Shown piece after piece: positions 53,368 through 64,000 of a stretch of 64,000 nt of DNA. Source of the stretch: Herbaspirillum seropedicae. Lineage in GTDB: Bacteria; Pseudomonadota; Gammaproteobacteria; Burkholderiales; Burkholderiaceae_D. The notes below the pieces were generated by a model. The model saw nothing but the letters and a program-made list of their open reading frames with translations. It searched no databases and was not told where the DNA came from. The stretch is taken from the NCBI RefSeq assembly GCF_001040945.1, contig NZ_CP011930.1, forward strand, positions 62,001 through 126,000, read 5' to 3'. Position numbers and translations under genes: made by a program. How positions within the stretch are numbered: the first letter of the stretch is position 1; every line of letters starts with the position of its first letter.

Positions 53368-53646
53368 TTCTCTTGCCTACCAAGGCGAGTCATTACTCCG
53401 GAGTCAAAGTGCAGAATCCCTTGAAAAAGGGATTCGGCTTTGGCTCCTTTGTCGTTTCTTATTTTTGCTGGTGACGTTGACGCGCCGCAGTATTCGTTGT
53501 CGGGAATATTAAGCGCGATCTCAGCAAAAAACTAGGGTAGACATTTGAAGATTTGAGTGCCGATGGCCCGGACTGCTTTGCCGGCAAGTCGCGCGGTCTG
53601 ATCGAATCTTGAATTCTCTATCCTTCCTGTCACTCACGGAGTGTCC
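53368..53646 (+). other. Intergenic region rplL-rpoB
   Basis: A 279-bp gap that holds the long hairpin at 53400-53447 and otherwise no gene. A GGAG ribosome-binding site at 53638-53641 precedes the rpoB ATG. Confidence 0.5.
53400..53447 (+). terminator. Two-tier hairpin between rplL and rpoB
   Basis: Outer arms GGAGTCAAAG and CTTTGGCTCC pair with one G-U, and inner arms GAATCCCTT and AAGGGATTC pair around GAAA. The tail is T-rich but interrupted. It corresponds in place to the attenuator and RNase III site of enterobacterial rplL-rpoB, reducing read-through into rpoBC. Confidence 0.65.
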
Positions 53647-57753
<4,107 letters not shown>

Positions 57754-58045
57754 TGTAAAGGGGTGCGCGGCGCAGGCTGCGCACCCCGCCGGTTTTTCCG
57801 GCGAACCAAGAATTCAAGAATTCAGTATTCAGTTTTGACGCATCGCTCCACGGGCGATGTGAACGAATCAAGAGATTCAAGAGATTCAAGCGAAGTACGG
57901 CAGTAAGCTGGGGAGGTCTGTCCCGGTATCGAGCGGCACCACGAAGCAGAGGCTTCGCTGGCTCTCCCGCCGATGCGAACAGGGTTAAGCAGGGTGAACC
58001 GGCCACACGTAAATTTAGTTTTTTCACGCCAACCTGGAGTGATAC
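57754..58045 (+). other. Structured spacer rpoB-rpoC, 292 bp
   Basis: Contains a 9-bp hairpin (GGGGTGCGC at 57760-57768 with 57779-57787), a small GCCGG-TTTTT-CCGGC hairpin (57788-57802), a tandem octamer AAGAATTC (57808-57823) and a tandem nonamer AAGAGATTC (57870-57887). No gene is visible. The gap is unusually long for rpoB-rpoC. Confidence 0.7.
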
Positions 58046-62287
<4,242 letters not shown>

Positions 62288-62359
62288 GCCTCGCATCGCC
62301 CGGGTGGTCCGCTTGTATCGGCCACCCGACACGGCAGAAGCTAACAGCTGCAAGAGAAG

Positions 62360-62393
62360 CGGCGTCGGAAGTCATTCCGGCGCCGTTTTTTTT
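62360..62393 (+). terminator. Intrinsic terminator after rpoC
   Basis: CGGCGTCGGAA and TTCCGGCGCCG form an 11-bp stem (one G-U) around GTCA, followed by eight T residues. Confidence 0.95.
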
Positions 62394-62480
62394 CGTCCCG
62401 CAAGTCCCTTGTCCTTGCTGGGCGTAGGGGGAGCGCAGCGCAGGCATTGCCAACGAAGAGCGAATCTCCTATCATCTTCA

Positions 62481-62499
62481 AATAATAACGATTCTCATC
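62481..62499 (+). promoter_or_regulatory. Putative Fur box
   Basis: AATAATAACGATTCTCATC matches the Fur consensus at 12 of 19 positions and resembles Fur sites known from Bordetella and Burkholderia. It lies 120 bp upstream of the TonB-receptor start, suggesting iron repression. Confidence 0.55.
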
Positions 62500-62618
62500 T
62501 GTGCGCGGCATGGGTGAGTGAAAGACAGCATTCATGGCGGCCTGCGTATGCAGGTCGTTTCTTTTCCAAGAGGTAGCCAGCAGTCGCTAGTAACCGATCC
62601 AACCAAGGGGTGGTTACA

Positions 62619-64000
62619 GTGTCTCCATGCAAATCGAGGTGTGCGGCAGCCGTGTTCCTGGCGCTGCAGCAGTGGCTATGCGTCGGCGCCTATGCGCAAG
62701 CGGATCAGCCGCAATCCGTTCAATCCAGTTCATCAGATCCTTCCGTCGTGCTGGCGCAGGCCAGCGGCAAGAAGCTGCAGGAGGTGGTCGTCACGGCCAA
62801 TCGTTCTGGCAGCAGCGATAGCGATCACGCGGCAGCGACCGTCTCGGTCATCAGCGCGGAAGAAATCGAGCAACACAACGCGCGCGACATCAAGGACGCG
62901 CTGCGCTACGAGCCAGGCGTGGAAGTGAAGCGCTCGGTCTACCGCATGTCCGGCATTACCGGGCCGGGCGCCACCACCGGACGGGGCGGCAACGAGGGCA
63001 TCAGCATCCGCGGGCTCGATGGCAATCGTGTGTTGATGCTGGAAGACGGCATCAGCATGCCGCGTTCCTTCAGCTACGGTACGTCCAGCGTCGGGCGCGG
63101 AGCCACTACCGATACCGAGCTGTATCGCCGCATCGAGGTGCTGCGCGGACCGGCTTCCTCGCTGTATGGCAGCGATGGTCTGACGGGCGCGGTCAACTTC
63201 ATCACCAAGGATCCTGCCGACCTGCTGGAGGTGTTCGGCAAGAGCAGCTATTTTTCCTTCAAGCCTTCCTATGACTCCGGTGACCACAGCAGTGGCGCCA
63301 GCGCCAGCGCGGCCTGGGGCGGCCAGCAGTGGCAGGGGATGCTCATCCTCAATACGCGTCACGGCAGCCAAGCCGACAACAAGGGCAGCAACGACGTACT
63401 CGGCACGGCGCGCACCACACCGGACCCGATGCACTACAACACCCGTTCAGCGCTGGGTAAGCTGGTCTTCCGGCCCAATGGCGTGGACCTGTTCAAGCTG
63501 ACCCTGCAGGCCACCGAGCAGCGCGACAGTGGCGACAGCCTGTCGGCGCTCACCAATGGCGTGACCCAATATCACACCAGCAGCAAGTCCACCGGCCAGC
63601 GCGCCACCTTGGCCTATGAACATGTGGACGCCGAACATCCCTGGGTGCAGAAGATCAAGGCCAGCCTCACCTATCGCAATGCCGACACCGACCAATACAC
63701 CTATGAGGCCGGGGCCAGCGCCGGCAGCATCGTGCGCCCGCGCTTCCGGGCGGTGGCGTACCAGGACCGCATGAGCGCCGGCAGCCTGCTGGCCGAGAGC
63801 AATTTCGGCCCCGACTCTTGGCGGCACAAGCTGGTCTATGGGCTGGACCTGAGCTTGTCGACCCTGCAGGTCAACGCCAACGGTACTGGCTGGAATACGT
63901 GCACCGGCACCCAGTATTGCCAGTATTTCCCCAAGACCGAATCGAACCTGCTGGGCGTGTATCTGCAGGATGAGATGCGTACCGGCGCCCTGACCACCAT
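62619..64000 (+). CDS. TonB-dependent heme/hemoglobin-type receptor, partial
   Basis: The first 460 residues of an outer-membrane TonB-dependent receptor, cut by the window end. The frame starts at a GTG (62619) that yields a signal peptide (CAAAVFLALQQWLCVGAYAQ) and has AAGGGG upstream. A TonB-box-like LQEVVVTA is followed by the plug domain with ISIRGLDGNRVLMLEDGISM and LRGPASSLYGSDGLTGAVNF, the pattern of the hemoglobin/heme receptor family (TIGR01786). Barrel strands follow. It would import heme or a related iron source using TonB-ExbB-ExbD energy. Confidence 0.85.
   Translation, partial: MSPCKSRCAAAVFLALQQWLCVGAYAQADQPQSVQSSSSDPSVVLAQASGKKLQEVVVTANRSGSSDSDHAAATVSVISAEEIEQHNARDIKDALRYEPGVEVKRSVYRMSGITGPGATTGRGGNEGISIRGLDGNRVLMLEDGISMPRSFSYGTSSVGRGATTDTELYRRIEVLRGPASSLYGSDGLTGAVNFITKDPADLLEVFGKSSYFSFKPSYDSGDHSSGASASAAWGGQQWQGMLILNTRHGSQADNKGSNDVLGTARTTPDPMHYNTRSALGKLVFRPNGVDLFKLTLQATEQRDSGDSLSALTNGVTQYHTSSKSTGQRATLAYEHVDAEHPWVQKIKASLTYRNADTDQYTYEAGASAGSIVRPRFRAVAYQDRMSAGSLLAESNFGPDSWRHKLVYGLDLSLSTLQVNANGTGWNTCTGTQYCQYFPKTESNLLGVYLQDEMRTGALTT

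Larger units (their letters stand above)
62288..62618. other. Intergenic region, 331 bp
   Basis: Holds the rpoC terminator and a Fur-like site before the receptor gene. Short frames in it lack support. Confidence 0.5.

Noticed and set aside
53641..53646. GTG as the rpoB start
   Set aside because: The GTG lies within the GGAG Shine-Dalgarno sequence; the ATG at 53647 begins the conserved [15 protein letters not shown].
57788..57802. Reading GCCGG-TTTTT-CCGGC after rpoB as a terminator
   Set aside because: The T-run is the loop, not the tail, and termination here would stop rpoC expression.
62518..62928. A 136-codon plus-strand frame at the start of the receptor gene
   Set aside because: It is out of frame with the TonB-receptor reading, which carries the conserved plug motifs; its own translation is Arg-rich noise.

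Overview
The window is about 64 kb of GC-rich DNA, densely coded and without rRNA, insertion sequences, prophage or CRISPR. Gene content and order point to a betaproteobacterium of the Oxalobacteraceae, most likely Herbaspirillum: the nlmA-glnK-amtB operon, rsmB-DUF4390-ntrY-ntrX, a DUF3567 protein, a betaproteobacterial-type gshA-gshB next to a partial PTS, metX-metW, and a tRNA-tuf-secE-nusG-rplKAJL-rpoBC block. This identification is inference from gene content; no 16S gene is present. Everything looks like native chromosome.

Layout. 1-6.4 kb: a LysR regulator, an unknown protein, a Fur-box-preceded ferrous iron operon (feoA, feoB, Cys-rich membrane protein), an ACT-domain threonine dehydratase and a small zinc-ribbon protein. 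6.5-12.3 kb: ogt, a nitrate/sulfonate/taurine-type ABC importer and the potassium transporter kup. 12.4-17.9 kb: ornithine cyclodeaminase, an arginase and a polar amino-acid ABC importer, which together look like an arginine/ornithine uptake and breakdown module; then a DMT permease and a TrmB-like methyltransferase. 18.7-27.9 kb: DUF3567, the NtrY/NtrX-like two-component system with rsmB and DUF4390, DUF1840, a lipoprotein and an OPT transporter.

27.9-33.8 kb is the most unusual part: five genes on the minus strand, with successive genes overlapping by four bases. They encode a divergent CDP-alcohol phosphatidyltransferase, an alpha/beta-hydrolase fused to a methyltransferase, a membrane PAP2 domain fused to a dual-specificity phosphatase, a PlsC acyltransferase and a CdsA cytidylyltransferase. 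It reads as a self-contained glycerophospholipid synthesis and remodelling unit whose product cannot be named from sequence.

34-39 kb: comM, ubiK, and the nitrogen-limitation operon nlmA-glnK-amtB with a sigma-54 promoter and an upstream NtrC site. 39.3-47.9 kb: glutathione synthesis (gshA, gshB), a PTS lacking EIIB/EIIC (EIIA-Man, HPr, EI), metX-metW behind a promoter, SAM-II riboswitch and terminator, and an AmpG-like permease. 48-62.4 kb: tRNA-Tyr, -Gly, -Thr, tuf, tRNA-Trp, secE, nusG, the L11-L1-L10-L7/L12 genes and rpoB-rpoC, closed by a strong terminator. The window ends inside a TonB-dependent heme/hemoglobin-type receptor with a Fur-like site upstream, so iron genes sit near both ends.
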